Shown: positions 12,267 through 23,820 of the stretch, piece after piece | Numbering within the stretch: position 1 is the first letter of the stretch | How the letters are laid out: the number at the start of each line of letters is the position of its first letter | Assembly: GCA_963921195.1 (NCBI GenBank) | Contig: OY992540.1 | Span: forward strand, 39,579,890 to 39,643,889 | Source: Pegoplata infirma | Taxonomy: Eukaryota; Arthropoda; Insecta; Diptera; Anthomyiidae | DNA: 64,000 nucleotides | Direction: 5' to 3' | Position numbers and translations under genes: made by a program | The notes under the pieces: model-generated | Seen by the model: the letters and a program-made list of their open reading frames with translations, nothing else | What the model was told of the DNA's origin: nothing | The model's database searches: none

Positions 12267-13320
12267 CCTAAGACATTGCCTTTTAACCCATTACTGCCTG
12301 CCCGTAGATTGGCTCGAACGAGTTTGATGAAATTTTGATATGTGTGCCTGGAAGACCACAGAAGTTAACAGAAAAAATAAAAAAAAAATGTATCTCAGCT
12401 CCGACCTAAGATATGACATTGGTATTAGGCCGTGTAATTTTTTACTTTTATTTTTGTTTGAGCTGAAAGGTGCCCAAAAAGTTTCTATTGGGTGTCAAAA
12501 TAACTCCAATAAATTTTCGTGAAATCAAAATTGCCCTTACCCCCATTTTTTTTTACAAAAAATATTTCAGAATCTAAGAATTTTTGTGCACGAAATAATT
12601 CTTACAATCTTAGAATAATTTTAAAATATTTAGTTCTCATATTCAGAATTTTCTATAAGAAAAATGCATCAGAATTTGGAAATTTGTAAAAATGTCTCAA
12701 AATCTCAGGTTATTACTATAGAAAAAAGTCTAAGAAGCTGAACAATGTACATAGGAAAAATGTTAAGTCTGAAAATTTTTTTTCATAAAATATGATCTGG
12801 GAATCGAAGAACTAATTTATATGAAAAGTGTTTTAGAATCTAAACATTTTTCCAAAATTGTTTTTTTTTTTTTTTCTGTAGAAAAATATGAAATTTTCTG
12901 AAGGAAACATTTACAAAAAGCTAATATTTTCTTAGTTGATTTTTTCGCAATATTGGTCATTAATAAACATTAGTAAAATTTTCTGAAAATATCTCACTTT
13001 TGATTTTGTCACTCAAAAAGATTTCACTCCAAAATATTTTTTTTTACCAAAAATTACCTTAAATATGTTTTTGTTTAAGATGATATTTTTTAATCAAAAT
13101 TTTAAACTTTTGTTTTTAAAAAATATACACTCAAAAAAATTTGACTTTTTTTTTGTTACTTAAAAATTTATACTTGAAAAAAAAATTTACAATCAAAAAA
13201 CTTTTTACTCCATTTTTTTATAAAAATTACTAAAAATATTTTTGTTCAAAAGAAAATTTGAATAATTTTTTTATTATCAAAAATATGACAATCACTAAAA
13301 TAAATATTTTTCCACTTAAA
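12267..13320. other. AT-rich non-coding tract with decayed minisatellite
   Basis: 12540-12900 contains decayed 35-bp units in the inverted orientation (cagaatct..). 12960-13320 is dominated by tttactc/cactcaaaaa-like words, including a TA-flanked cactcaaaaaaa at 13128 that resembles the CACTC element terminus. No gene. Confidence 0.5.
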
Positions 13321-14514
13321 TGCATTTGTATTCCAAATGTCTTAGGAATTGTAAAGTGTAGCCCTTCCGAACTTACCTTTTTTACTTGTTGTTATTAAAA
13401 CACGATACGAGTATCCTGAAATCTTTATTGTTTTGCTTGGTTTCCCACCAATTCTCATTGTCAGTTTATTTAGTTTTGTATTCGTTTTTTTAATTTATTT
13501 CACTTGTCACAACAGTGGTAGTGTTGGTGGTGGTGGCGGCGTTGGAGTCAACTGTGACGTCGACGTCTATTTTTGTCGGTTTTGTTTTTGATCCTTGTAA
13601 AACATGTGTGGAAAATTCATTTGCTATTTTGTTTCTTTTTTCGTATTTTTGTTTTTGAACATGTCATTTGTTTTGTGTTTTATACAAATGAGTTTTGTTG
13701 TACTACATTCAAATATTTAGTAGTATTAGTAGTACACAAATACACACATATTTATGTTGTATGCCAAAATAATTTCAAAGTCCAATATTATATAGAAATA
13801 AATGGGCTGACAAACTGTTTTACAAGTGTAAATTGTCAGTCAATGATTGAAGGTCTACTACAGAAACTTAAACATCTCATATCCCTCTAGATTTTCTAAC
13901 TTCAAATCTTATAAATATAAAATTGTGTTTCTTTTTAAATTGGTTTTGTAAAGTGTTTGTATAAGAAAAGTTTAAATTTTATATAAATTGCTTAATGTTT
14001 AACAAAGACTCTTTTAGAATATTTTATATGGTTTAGTAAAAATGTATTTATTTTCACGTGAATGAATTTTTATTATTTTGTTAATTTATTTTAATTATAG
14101 TTTTTGTAAGTGTGTAAGGGAGGGTAGAGGAGGGTAAGAATGGGTTATTTTGGTTTTTCTCGAGTTAAATAACAAATTTAACCTCATATTAGTTTGTGGT
14201 TTTTATGAAGTGATAAATATGTTAAGACAAATTAATGGTCATTTATTAATGTTTAAAAAACCAACAATTAATAAATTTTAAAGACTTTGTGATTGTAATG
14301 AATTTTTACACTAAACACATACCAAGCGTATGATGAATATTTAATTTTGAATAATTAATAGTCATACGCAGTGAGGGACTTATTAAAAACGGCAATGGCA
14401 TTAAATAGATTTAAATTTTACTTAGGCGTATGAGTAATATGAAATTTACACATATTTCATTTTTTTAATACAAAATATTTGTTAAATACTCCTACAACAG
14501 TACCAGGATAAACT
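13321..14514. other. Largely unique intron-like tract
   Basis: Few interspersed repeats are visible. A short GC-richer patch (13505-13565, ggtggtggtggcggc followed by gtgacgtcgacgtc) stands out from the AT-rich background. A chance open frame occurs but shows no recognisable domain. Confidence 0.45.
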
Positions 14515-15405
14515 CACTTTTCCTTTTCTAAAGGAAAAAGTATCAGAATCTAAGACTTTTTCTTATAGAAAAATGTCTCAGAATCTGAGACTTTTTCTTA
14601 TAGAAAAATGTCCCAGAATCTGAGACTTTTTCTATAAAAAAAAATGTTTTATAATCTGAGACTTTTTCTATAAGAAAAATGTCTCAGAATCTGAGACTTT
14701 TTCTATAAGAAAAATGTCTCAGAATCTGAGACTTTTTCTATAAGAAAAATGTCTCAGAATCTGAGACTTTTTCTATAAGAAAAATGTCTCAGAATCTGAG
14801 ACTTTTTCTATAAGAAAAATGTCTCAGAATCTGAGACTTTTTCTATAAGAAAAATGTCTCAGAATCTGAGACTTTTTCTATAAGAAAAATGTCTCAGAAT
14901 CTGAGACTTTTTCTATAAGAAAAATGTCTCAGAATCTGAGACTTTTTCTATAAGAAAAATGTCTCAGAATCTGAGACTTTTTCTATAAGAAAAATGTCTC
15001 AGAATCTGAGACTTTTTCTATAAGAAAAATGTCTCAGAATCTGAGACTTTTTCTATAAGAAAAATGTCTCAGAATCTGAGACTTTTTCTATAAGAAAAAT
15101 GTCTCAGAATCTGAGACTTTTTCTATAAGAAAAATGTCTCAGAATCTGAGAAAAATTATCGCAGAGTCTGAGACTTTTTCTATCGAAAAATTGTCTCAGA
15201 ATCTAAGACTTTTTCCATAGAAAAATTGTCTCAGAATCTGAGATTTTTTCTATAGAAAAATTGTCTCAGAATCTGAGACTTTTTCTATTAGAAAAATGTC
15301 TCAGAATCTGAGCCACTTTCTATAAGAAAAATTTCTCAGAATCTGAGACTTTTTTATAAGAAAAATGTCTCAGAATCTAAGACTTTTTCTATAGAAAATT
15401 AAATT
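14515..15405. repeat. 35-bp minisatellite array II (inverted orientation, homogenised)
   Basis: About 25 copies of the same 35-bp unit as at 6520-7905 but on the opposite strand (gtctcagaatctgagac plus tttttctataagaaaaat). From about 14680 to 15148 roughly 13 consecutive copies appear identical, whereas edge copies are diverged. Confidence 0.97.
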
Positions 15406-15945
15406 TTTCTTTTACTTACTGAATTTTCCTTAAGATCCTGCATTTTATTTCTTATTAATCTGTTTTAAGCCTTTATTTAAAACTTAATCAAAAATCACTA
15501 TATAATTTCTATGACAATTTCCATAAAACGTCTTTAATTAAATCCTAGTAACTCTTTGTTCACTATTTATACTTTAAACATCGATTATTTTAATTATAAC
15601 CCTTTTCTGAGATAAGAAAAAAAAAGAACAGATTTCATAACCACAAAGTAGGTGCTCATTGTTTGTGTGTTTAAGTGAAAAGCTTATTTAGCTTTTTCTG
15701 TTTATTATTAATTTCATAGATTACAAATACAATCAAACAAACATTCACACATTCATAACAACAAAGAAACAAATCAAAATTTGTCATTATAATAATGGCA
15801 TGTTATGGTTATATACAAGATTGTATGTGTGTTTGTGTGTTTTTTATAGCATGGCGGTCAAATTTAATGTCATCATCATTGAAATACAACCACAAAATTG
15901 TTATGGTATGTACTATAACAAAAACACTAACACATTCATGTTTAC
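15406..15945. other. Low-repeat non-coding tract
   Basis: No gene or transposon end recognised. Likely ancestral intron or flanking DNA between repeat blocks. Confidence 0.45.
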
Positions 15946-15947
15946 TA

Positions 15948-16713
15948 GGGTGTCCCATAAAATCTAAACTTTCGAATTTCTGTTCGTAATACCAGCCGAG
16001 CGATGGACACGAAATAGCTGTGGGAAATTTTTTGAAAATATTTTGCAAGGGCATCTTCAGTCGGCAACCAGCGGTCAAAGTTTGAAAAAATTACGTTTCT
16101 TGACCAAAATTTAAGTCCGAATTTTTAACGAAATCATTCTTAAAAATTACGAATTTTTGCGTACTTTATGTGAAAAGTATTTAAAAAATTCCAAAAACCC
16201 GATTTTTTAACATATTAATTATTTTTTAACCAAATTATTCTTAAAATTTGAAATATTTTAAGTTTGTTATGTGAAAAATATTAAAAAAATATATAAAAAC
16301 TTGATTTTGGTCCAATTAAGATGATAACCCTCTGCAGATGCTCCACATCCACATGTAGACCAAAATTTCTGATCAGCAAAATCGAAATTTTATATTTTTT
16401 TTTAAATTTTTTAGATAATATACTTAACATTTTCGCACTTTTGCAAACAATTTGGATAAAAACAGTATTTTTTTGTTAAAAAATCAGCATCTGTGGACTA
16501 AAATTACTATTTGGAATTTAATAAATATTTTTTCCAAATTCCTAATTTTTGTGTAAGATTTGGTCCAAAAATTCGGACATGAATTTTAACTGAAAAACAT
16601 TATTTTTTTTATACTTTGAACGGTGGTTGCCGACTGAAGATGTCCTTGCAAAATTTTTTTATAAATTTTTCCACAATCAGTTCTTCCGAAAGTTAAGACT
16701 TCATGGTACGCCC
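15948..16713. mobile_element. Mariner-type MITE (766 bp)
   Basis: It starts GGGTGTCCCATAAAATC and ends with an inverted, diverged copy (catggtacgccc), with TA on both sides (15946-15947 and 16714-16715). Subterminal arms match further in (cttcagtcggcaacca versus tggttgccgactgaag). The TA target and GGGTGTCCC start are typical of Tc1/mariner-derived MITEs. No transposase remnant. Confidence 0.85.
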
Positions 16714-16715
16714 TA

Positions 16716-17256
16716 TTGTTTAGAGTCTTTAATAAAAGAAAAAGTTTCCATAACAAATTCAACTGGTATCTTAAAATGGTGATTTTATTTGTGAGCTCTA
16801 GAAATGTAAACGTTCTTGGGTAAAAGTAAAATGTATAAATATTTTACTTAAGTAAAAGTTTTTAAGAAAATCATGTTTTTGTTATTATGAATAGAGATTT
16901 ATAATTGATATAGATTAAAAATTTTAATCTTTTAGCAAGAAATTTATAAATATTTATTAAGATTTTCAATTAAGTTTAGTGAAAAGAGCTTAAATAAATT
17001 TAAAGTGAAATACATTAATAGAAACACGATATTTTTTTTTAGTAAATAACACAGTTGGGAGGAAAATGAGAAGAAAACAAAAATAGCACCCATTAGGAAT
17101 TTTGAAGAAGAAGGAGTCAGTCAACATGATTTTGAAATTACTTAAAAGTTCTAATTGCGAAAAACTAACCTAGACACTAGTTAGGAGCCCAGATAAACCC
17201 TATATGGGGCGCCAAAGTAGTTTGAAGAGAATGTGGATTTCAAACGTACCACAAAC
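16716..17256. other. Non-coding, nothing recognised
   Basis: AT-rich tract without visible genes or repeat boundaries. Confidence 0.4.
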
Positions 17257-18100
17257 AAGTAGAAAAGTTAAATTCGGCTTTGCCGAATCTATAAATACCC
17301 TCCACAATGCACCTTTTAAAGGATAGTACATTTTTTATCGTGAAAAAATTAACAATTTTGATTAGAAATATTTTATATTGAGTAAAAACTCTATTTTTTT
17401 GTCATTAAAAAAAAAAAAAAAATTACTAATTTTTTTTTGAGTGTAAATTTTTTTCGGGTGTAATGTTTTTTTACTGTGAAAATATTTCTGAGTGAATGCA
17501 CGTACGTATGTACACAAAATATTGTATTTTTTGTAAAACTAAATTTTTTTTTAATGTAAATTTTTTTTTGAGTGTAAAATTTTTTTGAGTGTAAAATTTT
17601 TTTCGAGTGTAATTTTTAAGTTACCAATGCTTTAAAAAGCATTGCTTTAAAACTAAACAAGTTCGAAAAGCATTGTCAAGTTGCCACCAATGCTTTTAAA
17701 ACTTGTTTAAACACGTGGCATTTAAGATGAAACTAATCTAAAATTCAGGATTTTGTTTATAACTTTTGAACCACTGTACCGATTGAGCTGAAATTTAATA
17801 CCAAACAGGTCTTGGGAACGGTAAAGATACCTGCCAAGCTTCAGCAGTCTCATTATTGTCTTTCGAAAGTTATCGTGTTTTTTATCTCATAAATTCGCGA
17901 AAACCCCTTGCCGAAATTTACTCTTTTGCTCATAACTTTTGACCCACCCGATTTGGCTGGATTGCAATACCAACCTGACCCGGTAAATAACCAACATATA
18001 TGTCAAACTTCAGCAGCCTCTGTAAAGTCTTTCAAAAGCTAGACAGACGGACGGACATCGCTATATCGACTTAAAATCGATCGAGGATCATGAATATATA
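17257..18100 (+). mobile_element. INE-1/DINE-1-like element, left part (right part 20114-20213)
   Basis: Starts agaaaagttaaattcggc. It contains reiterated gagtgtaaattttttt words, the aacttttgaaccactg block, and a gacggacggacatcgc microsatellite. It stops at gatcatgaatatata. The continuation (ctttatggggtcctagacc, then the ATACCCTC...GAGGGTAT hairpin) resumes at 20114, so the 2-kb element at 18101-20113 inserted into it. Confidence 0.85.
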
Positions 18101-18800
18101 TTAGGGCGGGTCGATTTTTTTTGTCAAAAATCGTATAGCAAAAACATAATCTACAAGAAATTCTAAGAACATTTCCCAAAGAAACCATGTTTCTAAAATC
18201 AAACCCTATACCGCGCCTAACGACATGAAGATTTGTCCGTCCGTCCTTTTTTTTCATAACCAAAACATAGAACTTGACTCTTTTTTGGTGCTTGTGTTAA
18301 TTTTTGGGCTTTGGTGTGCTCTGAGGTATATAGTAAAATTTTATTGGCAACATTTTTGTAGAACATTTCATCCCCACCCTCCCCCTCTTTCGGGGTGTTT
18401 TTTGCGATTTGTTAGAATAGAGCCAAAAAATACCGTTATGAGAGGGAGTTAGAGGGTTAATATGTTTCACAAAAATATTTGCCATAATATTTTCTACAAA
18501 GTTGCTGAACATACCCTACACCTCAGATGTAAAGAAAACATAGTTTTATATACCGATATGCTGCAAGAACATATCCAGCGGCAATGTTTTACTAATTGCC
18601 GCTGGATATAATTCAAACAATTTTTGAGATTATGAGCGGCAAGTATATTAGACATAATCCCTGAAATGGAGAAATAAATAATTAGATTGATTTGTAATGA
18701 AAACGCCACAGACGAAAAATTATAATAAGAAATTTTCACAATAAATCGCTGTCTTTATCGTTAATCCATGATAATTTTACTCCATTATTCATTTTATATT

Positions 18801-18878
18801 GGGCTGCAGTATATTAACATGTAGCGTGGTACTCTGAAAGTAAGTGCAGGAGTTGTGGGTTCGATTCCCTCCAAAGCC
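18801..18878 (+). pseudogene. tRNA-like sequence
   Basis: The A-box-like tagcgtggtactc and a good B box (gggttcgattccc) are spaced as in a tRNA. The ends gggct and agcct could pair as a short acceptor stem. The anticodon arm is not convincing, so a tRNA pseudogene or SINE head is preferred over a working tRNA. Confidence 0.45.
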
Positions 18879-18962
18879 TTTGTTTGTTAATTACAAAGGG
18901 AAGCTGGTTCAGCGGATTTTTCTTAGTAAATAAAAGTATGTAATTGAGGGTCATAATGATAA

Positions 18963-19440
18963 CACTGTAAGTAAAATTTAAACTTTTGAAGTGACACACA
19001 AAAACGCCGAGACACCCCAACTTATTTTTGGGTCATAGAATCCAGTGGTATACTCCGTTTTAAAAAGTTAGCTCAAAATAACGAGATATTTCGATTTTAA
19101 ATTTGCAAATGTAGAGTAAAAAAAAATTGAATAAATCCAAAAAAAAAATTATAAAATTCATCAAAATAAGAGCAAGTATTTTTCCATGTCCGCTTGAAAA
19201 TGGACGTCCATTATTTCTAGATATATATTTTGACAAATAACAAGTTTTAAACAAGTTTTTTAAGTTTTTTCATTCAAATAAAATGAAAAATCGTCTTTAA
19301 TCTACTACAAATTTAAACTCGAAACATCTCTGGATTTTGAGCTAAGTTTTCAAAACGGGGTACACCACTGGATTCTACGACCCAAAATTAAGTTGACGTG
19401 TCTCGGCGTTTTGGTGTGTCATTTTCACCTACTTACAGTG
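18963..19440. mobile_element. Inverted-repeat element with CACTGTAAG ends
   Basis: The ends CACTGTAAGT and ACTTACAGTG are inverted. The arms match for more than 100 bp (acaaaaacgccgagaca versus its complement; gaatccagtggtatac versus gtacaccactggattc). No clear target duplication. Nested in the 18101-20113 element. Confidence 0.75.
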
Positions 19441-19574
19441 TATTTAGTCAAAAAAACACATGGATACTTTTGTGGGATGAAATTGGAGAGTTGCATATCG
19501 GAGAGGAAAAAAGCTGTGTTCGATAAAAATTTTTGATAACTGAATATATTTTTTTACATCAGTATTTGATTTAT

Positions 19575-19962
19575 TTTGATTTGAGTAAATTTTTTTTTTT
19601 AATTTTTGTAAATAAAAAAATTTTTGAGTGTAATTTTTTTTTGAGTGTAATATTTTTTTTTTTAGTTTTTTTGAGTGACAAAAATAGTTTCTAAAATATT
19701 TTTTTTTTGCTTACCATTCCTTTTCAAAGCGTGTTTAGCGTTTTCTTCAACACGGGAGTTCGGGTTAAAACCCATCTGAAATTCCCAATTATGCTAATAA
19801 CTTATGAACCAATGGACAGATTTCGCTGAAATTTAGTATAAATCTGACCTGAAGTATAACAAATATATACGCCACACTTCAGCAGCTTGCCGTATATATT
19901 TTTCATTCTTCCGCTAACATTTGAAAGTTAGCGTGTTTTACACAGATAGAAAGACAGACGGA
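19575..19962 (+). mobile_element. Partial INE-1-like copy
   Basis: gagtgtaattttttttt repeats, the taacttatgaaccaatgg block and a gacagacggacggacgg run identify another INE-1-like segment. It abuts the right arm of the 18101-20113 element, from which the terminal GTCC motifs may derive. Confidence 0.6.
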
Positions 19963-20113
19963 CGGACGGATTTTCATGTCGTTAGGCGCGGTATAGGGTT
20001 TGATTTTAGACCAATGGTTTCTTTGGGAAAGTTTCTTAGAATTTCTTGTAGATTTTGTTTTTGCTATACGATTTTTCAGTTTTTTTCGATCCATACAAAT
20101 CGACCCGCCCTAA

Positions 20114-20213
20114 TATATATACTTTATGGGGTCCTAGACCAATATTTCGATGTGTTACACACGGAATGACAAACTTATATATACCCTCTATCACTAGAGT
20201 GGAGGGTATAAAC
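20114..20213 (+). mobile_element. INE-1-like element, right end with terminal hairpin
   Basis: Completes the element begun at 17257: ctttatggggtcctagacc, then acacggaatgacaaac, then a hairpin ataccctctatcactagag/tggagggtat. Confidence 0.85.
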
Positions 20214-20230
20214 AAACTTAATTGTAGGTA

Positions 20231-20430
20231 GGTGTCAATGACATACTGCTGACTATTTCTTCATAAAATTGTTAACATATTAATACAATTTTTTCACACG
20301 TACCCAAGGACAAGTTAGCAGTTGGGCCTTGCTGACCAACTGCTTATTTGTCCTTGTTGACTTTTGGAAAAATTGTATGAAAATGTCAACAATTTCAAAA
20401 GGGAGGTTCAGCAGTATGTCAGGGGTGATT
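20231..20430. repeat. ~200-bp palindrome
   Basis: gacatactgctga at 20240 is mirrored by tcagcagtatgtc ending at 20420, and aaggacaagttagcagttgg by its complement near the centre at about 20330. Probably a small foldback MITE. Confidence 0.75.
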
Positions 20431-20879
20431 TTTTTTGCTGACTGGGGTTAGACGTTTATCATCAGTTTAGTGAATTCACTCGGAGGCCAAAATACCCTTT
20501 TTGCTTGTCTTAACTGTCACTTGCCTATTCCCCCTATTCTTCAAAGATCAACTTTTTATATCACCCCGATACTATAAAATATTCCGCAAGAGAAGTCAAT
20601 GAGACATGATCTAGGCAATCTAGGTCATCGAAAATCCCGAAAATTCACTTAACCAGTGCGTCACTGACTTCTTCTTCTTCACTTCTCCACATTTGCAACA
20701 ATAGTCACTAACAGAGATTTCCATACACACGGCCGTTCGCTTACCAAAAAAATATCAAGAGTTTATATTCTCTTAGAATTTGGTAGTAGCCATAGGGTTC
20801 GTGATATTCTACACCTACTTAGGGTTATCCACCTATTCCTCATTATGTTCCCGAATATACTGCGAATTTTGTTTAACAA

Positions 20880-22300
20880 ATCTTCTATATGCACGGAGGT
20901 GTCAGGTTGGACCTGTTTCTCCACCGATTCCTCACATACTTCTCATCAAATTCGTTATCAACTTTGCCCAGGGACCCCGATAAGCTTGACTATGTGCTGT
21001 TGGATTTGACGAAGGAATTGCAGATAGTTCCTAATGATTCTTAATTTAACATTTTTTGATTCCAAAGCTTCATAGCTTTATACTGAGACATTATAGTGAA
21101 CTTCCGAACTATACTTATTGTAAGTGGATGCACCATATAACCTTCTTGAACTCCAAAAAATTGGCTTTTATCTGTTGGACTCCGTCGAATTTTCTTGCTA
21201 AGTATACTTCGTTTTGGTCTAATGCAGAAAATTTAAAGTTTATTGGAATCAGGACAAAAGTTTATAAAATCAAATTAAAGTTTAATTCCAAGACCTTTAG
21301 ATCTGCAAGACAATCGAAAATTTTTATGACGCATTAATGCAAGTCCCATAATCATCTTCGCGGCTTTATCAATTGCAAGTACCTCTGCCTGAAAAACACT
21401 TCATTTACCCTAAATTCTCAATGAGGCCCTGATTTCGTGGCATTTCCTCATCTCCTTCTTCGATCCATCCGTAAAAATTGAGATTGCATTCTCGGTCATT
21501 ACACTGTTTCCGCCCATTCTTACCTTGTCAATTTTTCAAAAATCAAGATCTGCCCTTAAGTGCCGCAAGTCTTTAAATGAGATGTCCAAGCAGTTTGACA
21601 TACGAATCCTATGTGTCCCAGGGCAATGACACATTCCAGGGAACTACAAAGCTAACGAGCTTTCAAGACTAGGAACTTCCTTACAGTTTCCAACAGAATT
21701 AGAATGTGTCTGTATGCCTCAAGAAATTTGAAAGCAAAATCTCATGCTTTGTTCTGCGATGGAGACAAATCAGAGATGGGCTTACGGATGGACGTGTGGG
21801 CAATGAGACATTCCAGGGAATTACAAAGCTTACGAGCTTTCAAGGCTAGGAACTTCCTTACAGTTTCCAACAGAATTGGAATGTGTCTGTATGCCTCTAG
21901 AAATTTGCAAGCAAAATCTCAGGCTTTGTTCTGTGATGGAGACAAATCAGAGATGGGCTTACGGATGGACGTGTAAGAATACACGAAAGATTTAGCCTTT
22001 TCTTAACCAGACGCCCATAAGTGCGCTGATGTTACTTTTAAGAGCAGAGATTTCGACGGTAGTTGCTGTAATTACCGGACGTGCCCTTAAATGACTTTTT
22101 CCGGAGTTGTATGGCTGAGGAAGAATTGGAAACTATCGAACACTATATCTGCCATTGCCTGCCACTTTCTGGTAAGAGACTTGCTTTACTGGGATCTAGG
22201 GAGCTGCACGATTTTTAAAATTTGACGGATGTCAAAATTCAATGCCTTACGATTTTCATAAAGGAGCTAAAAGTGGTTTAACGACTGGGACTACTTGGCG
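20880..22300 (+). mobile_element. Decayed LINE ORF2 remnant (RT end, RNase H, zinc finger)
   Basis: The decisive part is an RNase H-like C-terminal segment around 21540-21690: SRSALKCRKSLNEMSKQ and FDIRILCVPG, then IPGNYKANELSRLGT. This matches the WVPGHxxIPGNxxADELA signature of non-LTR retrotransposons with RNase H (I/R1/LOA type). Downstream (about 22110-22215) EELETIEHYICHCLPLSGKR resembles the terminal C/H-rich finger. Upstream (21056-21340) AENLKFIGI fits the RT thumb. Stops and frameshifts are frequent, so it is dead. It is on the same strand as the ADAM gene and lies in its upstream intron or flank. Confidence 0.8.
21621..21974 (+). repeat. Tandem 177-bp duplication inside the LINE RNase H region
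   Basis: Copies 21621-21797 and 21798-21974 are highly similar (for example aggaacttccttacagtttc at 21671 and 21848). 177 bp equals 59 codons, so the duplication preserves frame. Each copy contains a TGA in the ancestral frame. Confidence 0.92.
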
Positions 22301-23299
22301 ACCCTATTATAGTCGCATGGTATTACAACGGACATCAGAGTCAAACGTCAGCATTCACTTACAACCTAAGTTAACCTTTCCTGTTAATACTTGGACTTCG
22401 AAGGTTCACTCAAAGTTCGTCTGCGGTGAGATATAGTCGGTTTTCTGTTTCAGTCTTGGAATCAATCAATTTGGAAATACTTTTTTCGAATCCTTAACAT
22501 ACATTTGCGTACATTAAACAATGAAACATCCCATTCTGTTGTTGGAATGTTTGAAAATTGGCACCCAATGAAGGGCTCATTATACTCTGGTTATTATTAT
22601 TAATATTATTATTATAAAGTTGTTGAGTTCAAAAAGTATTGATGGCCAAGTAGGTTGATCAATCATTTTACCTTGTACTTCAGAGAAGATTAGGGGTGGT
22701 GGAGCTCAAAATTTTGAACTCCTTCCATAGACCAGCTTGTACAAAGCAATTCCACATGTTTCTTCAGCGACGAGGATAATAAGCATTAGTTTTAAAAGGA
22801 AAAAGAAACAAAAAAAATGGCGCCCAATCAAGGGCCGATTACATTGAGCCATTACTGCAAACTTCCGTACATAACTTACATACATATTTAGTGGACGCAT
22901 TTTATAACTTTATTGATGTTGAAGAGATTGTCTCTTTACTTTTGGATTTTCTTGATAAGTTAGCTTTTCTCAAAGCTGACAATTTGTGTCATATTGGAAA
23001 CAGTACAAAATTTTATAAAATCTAATTAAAATCTTGCAAATATTTTTGCAATCACATTTTTTAACAATAAATAAAAATTACTACACATTTTACCACTTAC
23101 CCTTAATCAAGTGATTTATGCAACAATTCAAAAAAAAAAAGCATTGAAATCTCCTAGGATTATAACCATGGTCATTTAGGGCTAAAAATGAAAATCAAAA
23201 CTTTTATTATTATTAATAATTCCAATAAAATATTATCGTTCAATCATGAAAATTCCTGTATACTACATAATTTTTTTTTTTTTTTTGTTCTACTTACAG
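22301..23299. other. Upstream intron sequence
   Basis: No exon recognised. Two related stretches (about 22545-22620 and 22815-22915, sharing cccaatnaagggc and ttataactttattgatgttg-like words) suggest an old repeat. A T-rich tract (23270-23298) forms the polypyrimidine tract of the following splice acceptor. Confidence 0.5.
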
Positions 23300-23469
23300 A
23301 GGTGAGACATTTGCTGGTGGTGAAGCTGGTATGGCAGTACCTGATACCGTGTGTACGCCACGTGCAGTTGGCATCAGTGTAGACATAAATGTCTATGAAC
23401 CTCATTTATTGGCCGGTACAATGGCCCACATGATTGGCCACAACATTGGCATGGGTCACGATGATGGAC
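23300..23469 (+). CDS. mmd: ADAM-family protein (mind-meld-like), exon: reprolysin active-site region
   Basis: 170-bp internal exon between acceptor ttctacttacag and donor gtaagt. It encodes the active-site half of an M12B reprolysin domain, [18 protein letters not shown]... through [14 protein letters not shown]. The three zinc-ligand histidines of HExxHxxGxxHD are kept, but the catalytic Glu is Met (codon 23430-23432), so peptidase activity is not expected. Catalytically dead ADAMs (vertebrate ADAM11/22/23 type) generally act as adhesion or receptor proteins at the cell surface; that role is inferred here. The exon starts with the third base of a codon and ends after a first base. Upstream exons are not in view. 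The gene name rests on resemblance to fly mind-meld and is less certain than the ADAM call. Confidence 0.9.
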
Positions 23470-23820
23470 GTAAGTTTTATTGGGATTGTTATTGAAATTG
23501 TGAAAAAAAAAATTTAAACAAAAAATTAAAAACAGATGAAGAAAAATTGTTGTCATCATTATTATCGTTGTAGTTGTTATACTACCGACTGTTGCTGCTG
23601 AACAACTGCAAGTGATGTTTTGTGACATAAGTGTGTGTGTGTCTGTGTAAGCATTACTCAACTGCAGTTTATGTCGATGATGATGATGATGATGACAGCG
23701 TTAATTGCTTGTCTATAATTAATTTATAAAAAATGAAATTTCAATTAAATTCCCCCCTCTGACTTCTCCATCTTTGTTTTAACTAAAATATTTTGCTTTG
23801 TTGTTGCTGTTTGACTTTAG

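Larger units (their letters stand above)
18101..20113. mobile_element. 2.0-kb TIR element with ~155-bp ends
   Basis: Both ends read TTAGGGCGGGTCGATTT inward. The arms stay alignable for about 155 bp, through tcgtatagcaaaaaca and caaaccctataccgcgcc to a GTCC run. The flanks read tatata on both sides, consistent with a short target duplication inside the host INE-1-like element. No transposase frame is visible. The interior holds a tRNA-like segment, a 478-bp inverted-repeat element and a partial INE-1-like copy. Superfamily not assigned. Confidence 0.8.

Noticed and set aside
13573..13890. 105-codon frame
   Set aside because: T-rich, no domain, no splice or start context, lies in intron-like DNA.
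21704..21976. Frame with an internally repeated peptide
   Set aside because: It is the wrong frame of the duplicated LINE RNase H segment. The ancestral frame is the one giving IPGNYKANELSRLGT.
1..23299. Search for upstream ADAM exons (prodomain, N-terminal catalytic half)
   Set aside because: No convincing family motif with splice sites was seen. Short diverged exons could still have been missed by eye.
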